Assembly: GCF_020149935.1 (NCBI RefSeq)
Contig: NZ_CP083757.1
Span: 930,001 to 994,000, forward strand
Source: Marinilongibacter aquaticus
GTDB taxonomy: Bacteria > Bacteroidota > Bacteroidia > Cytophagales > Spirosomataceae
Direction of reading: 5' to 3'
DNA: 64,000 nt
Part shown: positions 53,288 through 62,055 of the stretch, piece after piece
Layout of the letters: each line of letters opens with the position of its first letter
Numbering within the stretch: position 1 is the stretch's first letter
The notes under the pieces: generated by a model
Database searches by the model: none
Seen by the model: only the letters and a program-made list of their open reading frames with translations
What the model was told of the DNA's origin: nothing
Translations under genes and position numbers: made by a program

Positions 53288-53314
53288 AAAACCCCAATTG
53301 GGCTTGTGGGTTTT
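53288..53314. terminator. Weak hairpin after the aldehyde dehydrogenase gene
   Basis: A 7-bp stem AAAACCC / GGGTTTT encloses CCCAATTGGG-like inner symmetry. It lies 20 bases after the stop codon and overlaps the next promoter. T-rich sequence follows only on the minus strand, so function is doubtful. Confidence 0.3.
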
Positions 53315-53328
53315 CTGCAATAAATTTG
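53298..53328 (+). promoter_or_regulatory. Bacteroidota-type promoter for the DUF1648 gene
   Basis: TTG at 53298-53300 is followed after exactly 20 bases by TAAATTTG at 53321-53328, a full TAnnTTTG match, 19 bases before the TTG start codon at 53348. Confidence 0.62.
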
Positions 53329-53347
53329 GATATTCCCTGCTTTAAAA

Positions 53348-53857
53348 TTGTTTGAATCCAATAAAGAGCAGTTGAAACCACACCCCAACAAAACCAAAAC
53401 TTTTGACCGAATCCTCGACCTCCTCGCCGCAGTAGGCCTGATCGCCCTGTTGGCCTATCCCATTGGTTTCTACCCCCAATTGCCCGACCAAATCCCTGTC
53501 CATTTCAATTTCAGAGGTGCAGTTGATGCCCTGGGGCCAAAATCATTCATTTGGTTTATTCCAGCCATCGGCGGCCTACTTTTCTTGCTTCTAAACTTGC
53601 TCAATCGCTATCCAGAAAAGATTAATTATCCGCCCAAATGGAGGAAAAGCGAAACCGAAAGCCAATACAATTTAGCCAGAAGAATGCTTCGCATTTTGAA
53701 AGTGTTGATAATTCATATACTGCTTTATCTCAATCTACACATTATACAATTGGCTTTGGACCAGCCGAATAGCTTGCACGTTTACACTGTATCGATTCTG
53801 CTTTGCTTACTCGGCTGCACGCTTTTCTATTTTTTAGAGAGGAATCGGAAGCAATAG
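53348..53857 (+). CDS. DUF1648 membrane protein
   Basis: This 169-aa inner-membrane protein has about four helices (near residues 24-42, 68-86, 115-135, 143-162). The stretch YPQLPDQIPVHFNFRGAVDALGPK is the DUF1648 signature, found in SdpI-like immunity proteins and in many small membrane proteins of unknown role. No ATG precedes the frame; the TTG at 53348 is the only start that fits, 19 bases after a well-formed promoter. It is transcribed alone. Function unknown. Confidence 0.8.
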   Translation: MFESNKEQLKPHPNKTKTFDRILDLLAAVGLIALLAYPIGFYPQLPDQIPVHFNFRGAVDALGPKSFIWFIPAIGGLLFLLLNLLNRYPEKINYPPKWRKSETESQYNLARRMLRILKVLIIHILLYLNLHIIQLALDQPNSLHVYTVSILLCLLGCTLFYFLERNRKQ

Positions 53858-53969
53858 GACAAAGCCACACAATCTTTCTCGCGATTATGCTTACAACCTC
53901 GAATTTATCAACATTCGGATAGCCCCTTTTTGAAAATGCCTATATTGGTGAAAATAGTCTCTTGAATTT

Positions 53970-55259
53970 ATGGCAGAAAGTAATAAAATAAGTCTGTTGG
54001 ACGCCATGTCCATCGGCATCGGAGGAATGGTTGGTGGGGGAATTTTCGCGGTACTGGGTTTGGCCGTTTCGTTGGCAAAAGGCGGCACTCCGTTTGCCTT
54101 TCTTTTTGCCGGACTTATCGCCCTTATTACCTCCTACAGTTATGTGAAGCTTTCATCGGCTTACCCCTCACAAGGTGGCACTGTAGAGTTCATCAACCGC
54201 GGATTTGGCGAGACCGTTTTCAGCGGCGGTATAAACAACCTACTCTGGGTCTCGTATATCATAATGCTTTCGCTTTACGCCTCGGCTTTCGGTTCATATG
54301 CTCCAAACCTTTTCCAAATAGTGGATAAAGAAACCGACTTTCATCTGTATGCCAGCGGAATTGTGCTATTGGCCACGGCCATAAACTATTACAGTATTCA
54401 AGTGGTGGGAAAAATAGAATCCATTGCCGTGGTCATCAAGCTTATCATTTTGCTTTCGTTTGTGGCCCTGGGCCTTTACGGACTGATCGGTAATCCCAAC
54501 CTAAGTCAACTGTCTCCCACACAATGGGAAAAGCCTTTGGGGCTTTTGACTGGCGGCATGGTGATTTTTGTGGCTTACGAAGGGTTTGAATTGATTGCCA
54601 ATGCCGCACCTGATATTGTACATCCCGAAAAGAACATTCCTCGAGCCTATTATTATTCCGTTACTTTCGTCATTGCCCTTTATATTGTGATTGCCGCGGT
54701 CACAGTAGGTTCGCTTCCTTTCAAGGAAATTTACACCGCCGAAGATTATGTCTTGGCCGAAGCCGCAAAACCCTTGTTGGGCAAAGCAGGTTTCACTATC
54801 ATTACAATAGCCGCATTGATTTCCACATTTTCAGCCATCAACGCTTCGTTGTACGGCGGAAGCCGAGTAAGCTACGATATCGCCGAGGACGATGAACTGC
54901 CGCATCAATTGACTGCCCGATTATGGAATCAACCTATAGGTTTGGCCATTACTTCTGTGGCCACCTTGCTTTTGAGTAACCTATTGGAAATTGAAAGCAT
55001 TTCCACCGCCGGAAGCATCGGTTTTTTGCTAATATTCGCTATTGTAAATAGTGTCGGTTATAAACTTTCCAATAAAGTGAAAGGGAATAAAACTATTCCT
55101 TTACTGGGCATTTTGCTTTCCGGTGTTTCTCTTTTGGTGCTCATAATACAACAATTTGAAAGCAACAAAACGGGCGTAATTGTAGGAATATCCTTAATTC
55201 TTGTCTGCATTTTAATCGAATGGTTTTACAAAAAACGCAAAAATGAACCAAAGTCCTAA
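53970..55259 (+). CDS. APC-family amino acid permease
   Basis: This 429-aa inner-membrane amino acid/polyamine/organocation transporter has 12 helices. MSIGIGGMVGGGIFAVLGL is the glycine-rich unwound first helix that binds the substrate's alpha-amino and carboxyl groups; SSAYPSQGGTVEFINRGFGE follows helix 2, and FVAYEGFELIANAAPDIV is the conserved helix 6 region. The substrate is probably an amino acid. It overlaps the TrpF-like gene by 17 bases, so they are co-translated, which hints at an aromatic or anthranilate-related link but does not show one. Confidence 0.88.
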   Translation: MAESNKISLLDAMSIGIGGMVGGGIFAVLGLAVSLAKGGTPFAFLFAGLIALITSYSYVKLSSAYPSQGGTVEFINRGFGETVFSGGINNLLWVSYIIMLSLYASAFGSYAPNLFQIVDKETDFHLYASGIVLLATAINYYSIQVVGKIESIAVVIKLIILLSFVALGLYGLIGNPNLSQLSPTQWEKPLGLLTGGMVIFVAYEGFELIANAAPDIVHPEKNIPRAYYYSVTFVIALYIVIAAVTVGSLPFKEIYTAEDYVLAEAAKPLLGKAGFTIITIAALISTFSAINASLYGGSRVSYDIAEDDELPHQLTARLWNQPIGLAITSVATLLLSNLLEIESISTAGSIGFLLIFAIVNSVGYKLSNKVKGNKTIPLLGILLSGVSLLVLIIQQFESNKTGVIVGISLILVCILIEWFYKKRKNEPKS

Positions 55260-55896
55260 AGTGAAAATTTGCTGCATCAGCAGCGAAAATGAAGCCCAAA
55301 TGGCAATCCAATACGGAGCGGCGGCTCTTGGTCTTGTGGGCCCCATGCCCAGTGGCCCGGGTATCATCGACGACGTGCTCATTCGGCAAATTGCCAAAAC
55401 CGTGCCACCGCCTATTTCTACGTTTCTCCTCAGCAGCGAAACCAAAGCCGATAGCATCATTGCCCATTACCAAAAGGTATATACCACCACTATTCAGATT
55501 GTAGACGCCCTGCACGAAAACCAATACCAACACATTCGTGAAGCCTTGCCGCATGTAAAATTGGTACAAGTGATTCATGTCATTGACCAAAACTCGGTAA
55601 AAGAGGCCATTGAAGTTTCGTCCCATGTCGATGCCATTTTATTGGATAGCGGAAACCCTAATTTGGCGGTGAAAGAACTCGGGGGAACGGGCCGTACACA
55701 CGATTGGAAATTGAGTAAAGAAATAAAAGAACGGGTAAGCGTACCGATATTTTTAGCCGGCGGCCTCAACAAAGACAATGTACGCAGGGCAATTGATACG
55801 GTAGAGCCTTTCGGACTTGATTTATGCAGTGGCGTGCGTAGCGGGGGCAATCTCGACGAAAGGAAATTGGAAGCTTTCTTTCAAGCTATTTATTAA
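55243..55896 (+). CDS. Phosphoribosylanthranilate isomerase-like protein
   Basis: This 217-aa TIM-barrel protein is of the TrpF family, whose founding reaction is the Amadori rearrangement of phosphoribosylanthranilate in tryptophan synthesis. The N-terminal strand reads VKICCI where most members have KICGI; Cys10 aligns with the catalytic base. Asp135 in AILLDSGN aligns with the catalytic acid, GGTGRTHDW is the conserved loop, and the phosphate site FLAGGLNKDNV plus LCSGVRSGG is intact. Therefore it may be active. It is separated from any other trp gene here and overlaps an amino acid permease, so it may be a second, specialised copy. Confidence 0.8.
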   Translation: MNQSPKVKICCISSENEAQMAIQYGAAALGLVGPMPSGPGIIDDVLIRQIAKTVPPPISTFLLSSETKADSIIAHYQKVYTTTIQIVDALHENQYQHIREALPHVKLVQVIHVIDQNSVKEAIEVSSHVDAILLDSGNPNLAVKELGGTGRTHDWKLSKEIKERVSVPIFLAGGLNKDNVRRAIDTVEPFGLDLCSGVRSGGNLDERKLEAFFQAIY

Positions 55897-55933
55897 AATA
55901 TTTTAATTAGATTAGCTGTATTAAACCCTTGTC

Positions 55934-57334
55934 ATGAAAAAACTCAGCCTTACACTTTTAGTAAGTTTTGCCTTCTGTATCTCGCTTCCTTCGATCGGCC
56001 AACGTACAAAACCCAATGTGGTGCTCATTATGGCCGACGACGTAAGTTGGGAATGCTTCGGTGCCTACGGCTCGAAAGAGTATCACACACCGAATATCGA
56101 TGCTTTGGCAAAAAACGGTGTGCAGTTCAACCAATGTTATTCAACGCCGCTTTGTACGCCTTCGCGAGTCGAAATCATGACAGGAAAATACACTTTCCGA
56201 AATTATACCCATTTCGATTACCTCAATCCACAGGAAAAGACCTTCGGGCACTTGATGAAAGAGGCAGGATATAAAACGGCAATTGCCGGAAAATGGCAAT
56301 TGAATGGCGTTTACTATCACAAAGAAGGTGCCGAAGACAACTCTAGACCTATAAAAGCAGGTTTTGATGAATATTGCCTCTGGCAACTGACCAAAGGAGT
56401 GGGCGGTCCAAAGGGAGGTGAGCGTTTTTGGAGTCCTGTTTTGGAAAAAAATGGCCAATATTTGGGAAAAGAAGACAATAAAAACCTTTATGGACCAGAT
56501 ATTATGTCGGATTTCCTCTGCGATTTTATGGAAAGAAATCAAGATGAGCCGTTTTTTGTCTACTACCCTACCGTGCTGGTGCACGATCCCTTTGTGCCCA
56601 CACCCGACAACATCGGCGGACGGTCTCGCGGGCATGAAACCAATAAAGAGCCAAAAGACCCCGAGGCCAAAAAAGCCAACTTTGTGGCCATGGTGGAATA
56701 CCTCGATAAGATGGTGGGCAAAATCGTAAACAAATTGGACGAAATCGGCCAGTTGGACAATACGATCATCATTTTCACTGCAGACAACGGTACCAACCGC
56801 AAAATTACGTCGCAATGGATGGCCCAAAGTATTCACGGCGGAAAAGGCACCACCACAGACATGGGCACGCACGTGCCCTTGATCGTAAGCTGGAGTGGCC
56901 ACACCAAAGCCGGTACTTCGAGCAACGACCTCGTGGATTTCTCAGATGTCTACCCTACTCTTTCCGATATTGTGGGGGCTACACCCAATACGGTTGACGG
57001 ACGCAGTTTTTTACCCCAAATTCTGGGTAAAAAAGGCAACCCAAGAATCTGGCAAGCTCTGTATTATCACCCTTATTGGGGAAATGGCTTTCTAAGTGAA
57101 AGCTATGTGAGAAATCAAGACTATAAACTGTATTCGGATGGTCGGTTTTATCATGTCCCGAACGATTTGGAACAAAAAAACGACCTGAAATCGCTCAATA
57201 AAAAACAGCAGAAAATTCACGATATGCTCGAAAAAGCAGTGAGTAAAATGCCTCCTTTGCCAGAAGAAAAGGGCCCTAAAGCTGTAAATCGTCCAGTTTA
57301 TCCCGATTGGGAAAGTTTATACGTCAACGATTAA
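55934..57334 (+). CDS. Secreted sulfatase (arylsulfatase family)
   Basis: This 466-aa exported sulfate ester hydrolase has a signal peptide (MKKLSLTLLVSFAFCISLPSIGQ). Calcium ligands are in PNVVLIMADDVSWECFG, the active-site Cys74 in CTPSR is the residue converted to formylglycine, and GKYTFRNYT, AGKWQLNG, FFVYYPTVLVHDPF and FTADNGTN are further metal or substrate motifs. Conversion to formylglycine needs a maturase, not in this window. There are no glycan transporters beside it. The substrate is likely a sulfated polysaccharide or small sulfate ester; a marine or algal-glycan habit would fit but is not shown. Confidence 0.93.
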   Translation: MKKLSLTLLVSFAFCISLPSIGQRTKPNVVLIMADDVSWECFGAYGSKEYHTPNIDALAKNGVQFNQCYSTPLCTPSRVEIMTGKYTFRNYTHFDYLNPQEKTFGHLMKEAGYKTAIAGKWQLNGVYYHKEGAEDNSRPIKAGFDEYCLWQLTKGVGGPKGGERFWSPVLEKNGQYLGKEDNKNLYGPDIMSDFLCDFMERNQDEPFFVYYPTVLVHDPFVPTPDNIGGRSRGHETNKEPKDPEAKKANFVAMVEYLDKMVGKIVNKLDEIGQLDNTIIIFTADNGTNRKITSQWMAQSIHGGKGTTTDMGTHVPLIVSWSGHTKAGTSSNDLVDFSDVYPTLSDIVGATPNTVDGRSFLPQILGKKGNPRIWQALYYHPYWGNGFLSESYVRNQDYKLYSDGRFYHVPNDLEQKNDLKSLNKKQQKIHDMLEKAVSKMPPLPEEKGPKAVNRPVYPDWESLYVND

Positions 57335-57486
57335 AAGACTTTTACAAATCTGTTTTAAAATCAAAATTTAAGGGCTCTTAATTATCAATAGGAGCCAGAG
57401 GAAAGAATTGCCAATAAAATTGGACTTTTCAACAAAGCACAAAAACCCATCTTTACTGAATTTTGCAGTTCAAAAGCAAACAAATT

Positions 57487-58515
57487 ATGCAAAATTCAAA
57501 AACAGTTTTGGTTACCGGAGGTTCAGGTTTTGTGGCTCTGCATTGCATCCAGCAATTGCTCAATCAAGGCTATAAAGTGCGAACAAGCGTACGTTCGCTA
57601 AAAAAAACAGAATCGATCTACGAAGCCTTGAAAAATGGGGGAATTCAAGATTTCAATCGGCTCGAATTCATTGAGGCCGATTTAATGCAAGACAAAAATT
57701 GGGACAAAGCCGTTGAAGCCTGCGATTACATACTGCACGTGGCTTCGCCCATCACGCTGCAAATTCCCAAAGACGAAAACGAAATGATCCAGCCCGCGGT
57801 GGAAGGCACACTTCGTATATTGAAAGCCGCACGCGATGCCGGAGTGAAACGCGTGGTAATGACCTCAAATTTCGGAGCCGTGGGCTACAGTCACCGCGAT
57901 TTTGATCGCCCCATTACCGAAGAAAGTTGGACAGACCCAAACGAAAAGGGGCTTTCTGCCTACAATAAATCCAAGGTTTTGGCCGAAAAGGCAGCTTGGC
58001 ATTTCATTGAAACCCAAGGCGGCACACTCGAACTTTCAGTCATCAACCCAGTAGGTGTTTTTGGACCCGCACTCGATACAAGGTTGTCGAGCGGTTATGC
58101 TCTGATCGAACAAATAATCAATGGCCGCATGAAAGCCATTCCGAACATGACCCTCACTATTGTCGATGTACGCGATTTGGCCGATTTGCATATCCGAGCC
58201 ATGATCAGCAGCAAAGCCAATGGAGAGCGTTTTCTGGCCCTTTCAGAGGGTGTCACCTCATTGCCCGAAATGGCTCAATTTTTCAAAGAAAATTTGGGCG
58301 AGGCCGGAAAACAAATTTCGACCAAACGCCTGCCCAACTGGCTCGTGCGGTTTGCGGCATTGTTCAATCGTCAAGCCAAAAACCTTGTGCCACAGCTCGG
58401 TAGATACCGCGTAACCAGCAACGAAAAAGCCAAAAGGCTTTTGGATTGGAAACCGCGAAGCAAAGAAGAAGCACTACTTTCTGCTGCCAAAAGGTTACTC
58501 GAAATTCAAAATTAA
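57487..58515 (+). CDS. NAD(P)-dependent epimerase/dehydratase, dihydroflavonol reductase-like
   Basis: This is an extended short-chain dehydrogenase/reductase of 342 aa. The ATG at 57487 is chosen because it places TVLVTGGSGFVALHCIQQLL right at the N-terminus; a TTG at 57463 is also in frame. The active-site Tyr/Lys pair is in SAYNKSKVLAEKAAW and the NAD(P) loop in RTSVRSLKK. Members reduce aldehydes or ketones such as methylglyoxal or flavonoid-like substrates. It starts a run of five same-strand genes ending in a flavin reductase. The substrate is unknown. Confidence 0.88.
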   Translation: MQNSKTVLVTGGSGFVALHCIQQLLNQGYKVRTSVRSLKKTESIYEALKNGGIQDFNRLEFIEADLMQDKNWDKAVEACDYILHVASPITLQIPKDENEMIQPAVEGTLRILKAARDAGVKRVVMTSNFGAVGYSHRDFDRPITEESWTDPNEKGLSAYNKSKVLAEKAAWHFIETQGGTLELSVINPVGVFGPALDTRLSSGYALIEQIINGRMKAIPNMTLTIVDVRDLADLHIRAMISSKANGERFLALSEGVTSLPEMAQFFKENLGEAGKQISTKRLPNWLVRFAALFNRQAKNLVPQLGRYRVTSNEKAKRLLDWKPRSKEEALLSAAKRLLEIQN

Positions 58516-58576
58516 TTGAGCGAACTGTAACGAAAACGCATTCAGATTGGTTTTAAGAGAAATAAAAGGTCAACAA

Positions 58577-59236
58577 ATGAACCTGAAAGTGATAATCACG
58601 GGAGCCACTGGCATGGTAGGCGAAGGTGCCCTGCTCAGTTGCTTAGCAGACTCCCGCGTTTCCGAAATATTGGTAATCGGTCGAAAGAGCTGCAACAGAT
58701 CGCACCCCAAATTGAAAGAATTGCTCTTAGCTGATTTTTCTGAATTAACCTCCCATCAAGCGGATTTAGCCCGATACGAAGCCTGTTTCTTTTGTGCGGG
58801 TGTAAGTTCGATCGGTAAAAACGAGGAAGAGTTCACCAAACTCACCTATGACCTTGTCGTTCCCTTTGCCCGAACTTTCTCGGAAATCAATCCGAAAGCC
58901 ACGTTCATTTACGTTTCGGGAAAAGGCACAGACAGTAGCGAAAACGGGCGACAAATGTGGGCCCGTGTCAAAGGAAAAACCGAAAATGATCTTCTGAAAT
59001 TGCCCTTTAAAGCCGTTTACAATTTTAGACCGGGTTTTATGAAGCCAATTCGTGGACAGAAAAATGTACCGGGTTTTGCCAAAATATTCGGGGCATTGCA
59101 CCCGATATGGTTGCTGCTCCTACCCGATTGGGCCTGCACTTTGGACGAAGTGGCCAAGGCCATGCTCAACAGTACAATTTATGGCTTTTCTAAAAATCAG
59201 ATAGAAGTGCCCGACATCAAAAAACTGGCCCAGTGA
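58577..59236 (+). CDS. NAD(P)-binding epimerase-like protein
   Basis: This cytosolic 219-aa protein has a single Rossmann domain: VIITGATGMVGEGALLSCLA at the N-terminus, then VIGRKSC and FFCAGVSSIGK. FIYVSGKGTDSS and WARVKGKTENDLL occupy the places of the usual Ser and Tyr-x3-Lys active site, but the tyrosine is absent, so catalysis is doubtful. The ATG at 58577 is used in preference to a start 10 codons upstream. It is 61 bases after the dehydrogenase, and its TGA overlaps the GTG of the following hydrolase. It could be a regulatory NmrA-like protein. Confidence 0.8.
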   Translation: MNLKVIITGATGMVGEGALLSCLADSRVSEILVIGRKSCNRSHPKLKELLLADFSELTSHQADLARYEACFFCAGVSSIGKNEEEFTKLTYDLVVPFARTFSEINPKATFIYVSGKGTDSSENGRQMWARVKGKTENDLLKLPFKAVYNFRPGFMKPIRGQKNVPGFAKIFGALHPIWLLLLPDWACTLDEVAKAMLNSTIYGFSKNQIEVPDIKKLAQ

Positions 59237-60363
59237 AAGCCATTTTCAAATTATTCAAACGTATCATGATTATTCTAATATCCTGCATCGCAATTTTGGT
59301 GCTGGGCGTATTCTTATTTATGCAACAAGCCAGTTTTGGAGCTACAGCAAAAGGCGAAAGACTGGAAAGAATAAAGGCTTCGCCGAATTATAAAGAAGGT
59401 AAATTCAGAAATCTTGAAGAAAGACCCACGTTGGCCGAAGGTCATAGCATGTGGGGAGAAGGTATGGATTTCCTCTTCAAAAAACACCCGCGGGTGAGTC
59501 CCACGGATCCGATCCCTTCGGTGCACACAGATTTAAAATCCCTCCCGCTCGAAAAAGATTTGGCGGTGTGGTTCGGGCATTCCGCCATTTATTTTCAATT
59601 GCAAGGCAAACGCTTTTTGATCGATCCTACTTTTAGTGGAAAAGCCTCTCCTATTCCGGGCTCGGTTGAAGCCTTTGCAGGAAGCAATGTTTATCAGGCC
59701 GAAGATATGCCAGCTATCGATTACCTCTTGATTTCGCACGATCATTATGATCACCTCGACTACCCCACCATTTTGGCCCTAAAAGGCAAGGTCAAAAAAG
59801 TGATTTGCGGACTTGGCGGCGGTGCACATTTTGCCCGTTGGGGTTATTCTCCTGAGCAAATTGTCGAAAAAGATTGGTACGAAACCGAAATACTGGAATC
59901 GGGCATAAAAGTGCATTGCGAACCCACCCACCACGATGCCGGTCGCGGATTTACACGTGCTCAAGCACTTTGGATGTCTTTCCTCATCGAATCGCCGGAT
60001 TTGAAAATCTACCTCAATGGCGACGGAGGTTACGATCAATATTACAAAGTAATTGGCGAAAAATATGGACCAATTGACTGGGCCATGATCGAAGATGGGC
60101 AATACAATAAGGCGTGGCAGTCGGTACACAAGCTACCCGATGAAGTGATACAGGCCACACTGGATGTGCAGGCGAAAAACATGATTCCCATTCACAATTC
60201 GAAATTCACTTTGGCCAAACACCCTTGGGACGAACCCTTGAAAGAGGTAAGTCGCCTCTCCGAAGGGCAGCCCTATAAACTGGCCACGCCCATGATTGGG
60301 GAAGTTGTATTTTTAAAAGACAGTTCGCAAGTCTTCAAAAAATGGTGGGAAGGGATAAACTGA
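59233..60363 (+). CDS. Membrane-anchored metallo-beta-lactamase-fold hydrolase
   Basis: This 376-aa enzyme has one N-terminal membrane helix (about residues 12-30). The binuclear zinc site motif HDHYDH is at residues 169-174, with further ligands in EPTHHDAGRGF, YLNGDGGYD and MIPIHNSKF. The layout resembles NAPE-phospholipase D and UlaG/RomA-like lactonases or phosphodiesterases. Translation starts at GTG 59233, overlapping the previous stop (GTGA), so it is coupled to the upstream gene. It ends 10 bases before the AraC-type regulator. The substrate may be a lipid phosphodiester or lactone; this is inference. Confidence 0.87.
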   Translation: MKAIFKLFKRIMIILISCIAILVLGVFLFMQQASFGATAKGERLERIKASPNYKEGKFRNLEERPTLAEGHSMWGEGMDFLFKKHPRVSPTDPIPSVHTDLKSLPLEKDLAVWFGHSAIYFQLQGKRFLIDPTFSGKASPIPGSVEAFAGSNVYQAEDMPAIDYLLISHDHYDHLDYPTILALKGKVKKVICGLGGGAHFARWGYSPEQIVEKDWYETEILESGIKVHCEPTHHDAGRGFTRAQALWMSFLIESPDLKIYLNGDGGYDQYYKVIGEKYGPIDWAMIEDGQYNKAWQSVHKLPDEVIQATLDVQAKNMIPIHNSKFTLAKHPWDEPLKEVSRLSEGQPYKLATPMIGEVVFLKDSSQVFKKWWEGIN

Positions 60364-60373
60364 TCAATTGCTC

Positions 60374-61171
60374 ATGAAATATACCGAAATACAATCTTGC
60401 TATATCGGCCCAGAAATTTCGCCCGAGCAATTCATCCCAGAACACTTTTTCCTGTATCTGCTCGAAGGAAAAATCGAAGCATTTGATGGAGGAAAACACT
60501 ATACGCTTTTGCCCAAACAAGCGTGCTTGGTACGCAAGAATCACCTCGCCCGATACAACAAGCAAAAAGACAGCGGCTCGTTCGGTAAAGTTGTGGTGAT
60601 ATTCGACGAAGCCTTTCTTCGCACTTTCCATGAAAAGTATAAACCAAGTGCTCCTTTTAATGGAAATGAGGCCTTTTTACCCATTAAGCAACATGTCGTT
60701 CTGCACGATTTCGTGGAATCCTTGCAGCCGCTTTACCGCGGTGAAGGCCAAATTGCCCAAGAAGCAGCCGAACAAAAACGAGAAGAACTTTTGGGCCTAT
60801 TGCTGCAACTGCATCCCGAATATGCCTCTGTGCTCTTCGATTTTGGCAAACCGGGCAAAGTGAACCTCGAAGCGTTCATGCAAAAACATTACAAGTTCAA
60901 TGTACGTACAGATCGTCTGGCTTTTCTGACTGGCCGCAGTTTGTCTTCTTTCAAACGCGATTTCAAAGCGGTTTTCAACGAAACACCAAGCCGCTGGCTG
61001 GTGAACAGAAGGTTGCAAGAAGCCCGATTTTTATTGGAACAAAAACAACAAAAGCCCAGCGACTTTTATTTGGATTTGGGCTTTGAAGACCTGTCCCATT
61101 TTTCCTTCGCATTCAAGAAAAAATTTGGTTTGCCGCCCACTGCTATGCCCCTTGACAAGTATTCGATATGA
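60374..61171 (+). CDS. AraC-family transcriptional regulator
   Basis: This 265-aa activator has an N-terminal cupin-like sensing domain (about 1-150; HYTLLPKQACLVRKNHLARY) and a C-terminal double helix-turn-helix (about 170-262) with LAFLTGRSLSSFKRDFKAVF, then GFEDLSHFSFAFKKKFGLPP. It is the fourth gene of the run starting at 57487 and overlaps the flavin reductase ATG by 4 bases (ATGA). Its position inside the run suggests that it controls that operon. The ATG at 60374 is preferred to a TTG at 60368. Confidence 0.92.
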   Translation: MKYTEIQSCYIGPEISPEQFIPEHFFLYLLEGKIEAFDGGKHYTLLPKQACLVRKNHLARYNKQKDSGSFGKVVVIFDEAFLRTFHEKYKPSAPFNGNEAFLPIKQHVVLHDFVESLQPLYRGEGQIAQEAAEQKREELLGLLLQLHPEYASVLFDFGKPGKVNLEAFMQKHYKFNVRTDRLAFLTGRSLSSFKRDFKAVFNETPSRWLVNRRLQEARFLLEQKQQKPSDFYLDLGFEDLSHFSFAFKKKFGLPPTAMPLDKYSI

Positions 61172-61716
61172 GTTCAAATCGACCAAAGAAAACAGTTTTT
61201 GCCGTTGTTGGCAGTGCGAGTGCCCACTCTTCCAACGAAAAATTGGTACAATATATCGCAGGAAAAATCGAGGACGACATTGATTTCGAAATCTATACCG
61301 CCCTTAAAAGTCTACCGCCTTTCGATCCTACACTTAGCGAAAAAGACACGCCATTGGAGGTGCTGGCCTTTCGAAGTAAAATTCAGAAAGCAGATGCCGT
61401 ACTCATTTGCACGCCAGAGTATATTTTCAGTATTCCGAGTGGGCTAAAAAACGCCTTCGAATGGTGTGTGTCGACAACCGTTTTTTCGCTAAAACCCACA
61501 GCTCTCATAACCGCCTCGGCCAATGGCCAAAAAGGACATGAAGAACTACAACTGATTGCCAAAACCCTGATGGCCAATTTCAAGAAAGAACACACACTTT
61601 TGATTTCTGGCGTAAAAGGGAAAATCGACAGAGCAGGAGAAATACGCGATATATCGACCAAAACGGCGATCACACATTTTCTCGAAGCCTTTAAAAAGTT
61701 GATTTTCGAGCAATAA
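61168..61716 (+). CDS. NADPH-dependent FMN reductase-like oxidoreductase
   Basis: This 182-aa cytosolic flavodoxin-fold protein of the NADPH-FMN/quinone reductase family (ChrR/YieF-like) has the phosphate loop VVGSASAHSSNEKLV, the acidic middle, and ICTPEYIFSIPSGLKNAFEW, the typical FMN-binding P-E-Y-x6-G-x-L-K-N. It overlaps the AraC gene by 4 bases and closes the operon. A role in reducing quinones or electrophiles would fit with the upstream dehydrogenase, but this is inferred. Confidence 0.92.
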   Translation: MSSNRPKKTVFAVVGSASAHSSNEKLVQYIAGKIEDDIDFEIYTALKSLPPFDPTLSEKDTPLEVLAFRSKIQKADAVLICTPEYIFSIPSGLKNAFEWCVSTTVFSLKPTALITASANGQKGHEELQLIAKTLMANFKKEHTLLISGVKGKIDRAGEIRDISTKTAITHFLEAFKKLIFEQ

Positions 61717-61769
61717 AATTTTCGTTTTCAAAGAAATCCATGAAAGTGAAAGACTTTTGCCGAATTGTC

Positions 61770-61777
61770 TATTTTTG
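61770..61777 (+). promoter_or_regulatory. Candidate -7 promoter element for the DUF202 gene
   Basis: TATTTTTG matches TAnnTTTG and lies 17 bases before the ATG at 61795; no -33 TTG is present at the normal distance. Confidence 0.4.
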
Positions 61778-61794
61778 TCAATAAACCATTTTCT

Positions 61795-62055
61795 ATGAAG
61801 TCATTCTCCGAGCTCTCGTTGGGCGATAAACTGGCCATTGAACGTACCAAACTGGCCAATGAACGCACATTTTTAGCCTATTTCCGTACGGCCTTCGTTT
61901 TCCTGATTTCGGGTGTCACCGTCATCAAAATGGACTATTTCTTCGAAATCCGTTGGCTGGGTTTCACATTCATCTTGCTGTTTCCTGTCGTCGTGTTCAT
62001 CGGAGCACTCCGTTTGAATTCGGTGCGAAAGAAAATCAATTCAAGCTATCTTTAG
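61795..62055 (+). CDS. DUF202 (YidH-like) membrane protein
   Basis: This small inner-membrane protein of 86 aa has the DUF202 signature LAIERTKLANERTFLAYFRTA at residues about 12-32, followed by two hydrophobic helices (about 33-52 and 56-76). The ATG at 61795 is used; the frame is open for 10 codons upstream through the promoter. Function of the family is unknown. The stop codon overlaps the stop of the convergent peptidase gene. Confidence 0.88.
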   Translation: MKSFSELSLGDKLAIERTKLANERTFLAYFRTAFVFLISGVTVIKMDYFFEIRWLGFTFILLFPVVVFIGALRLNSVRKKINSSYL

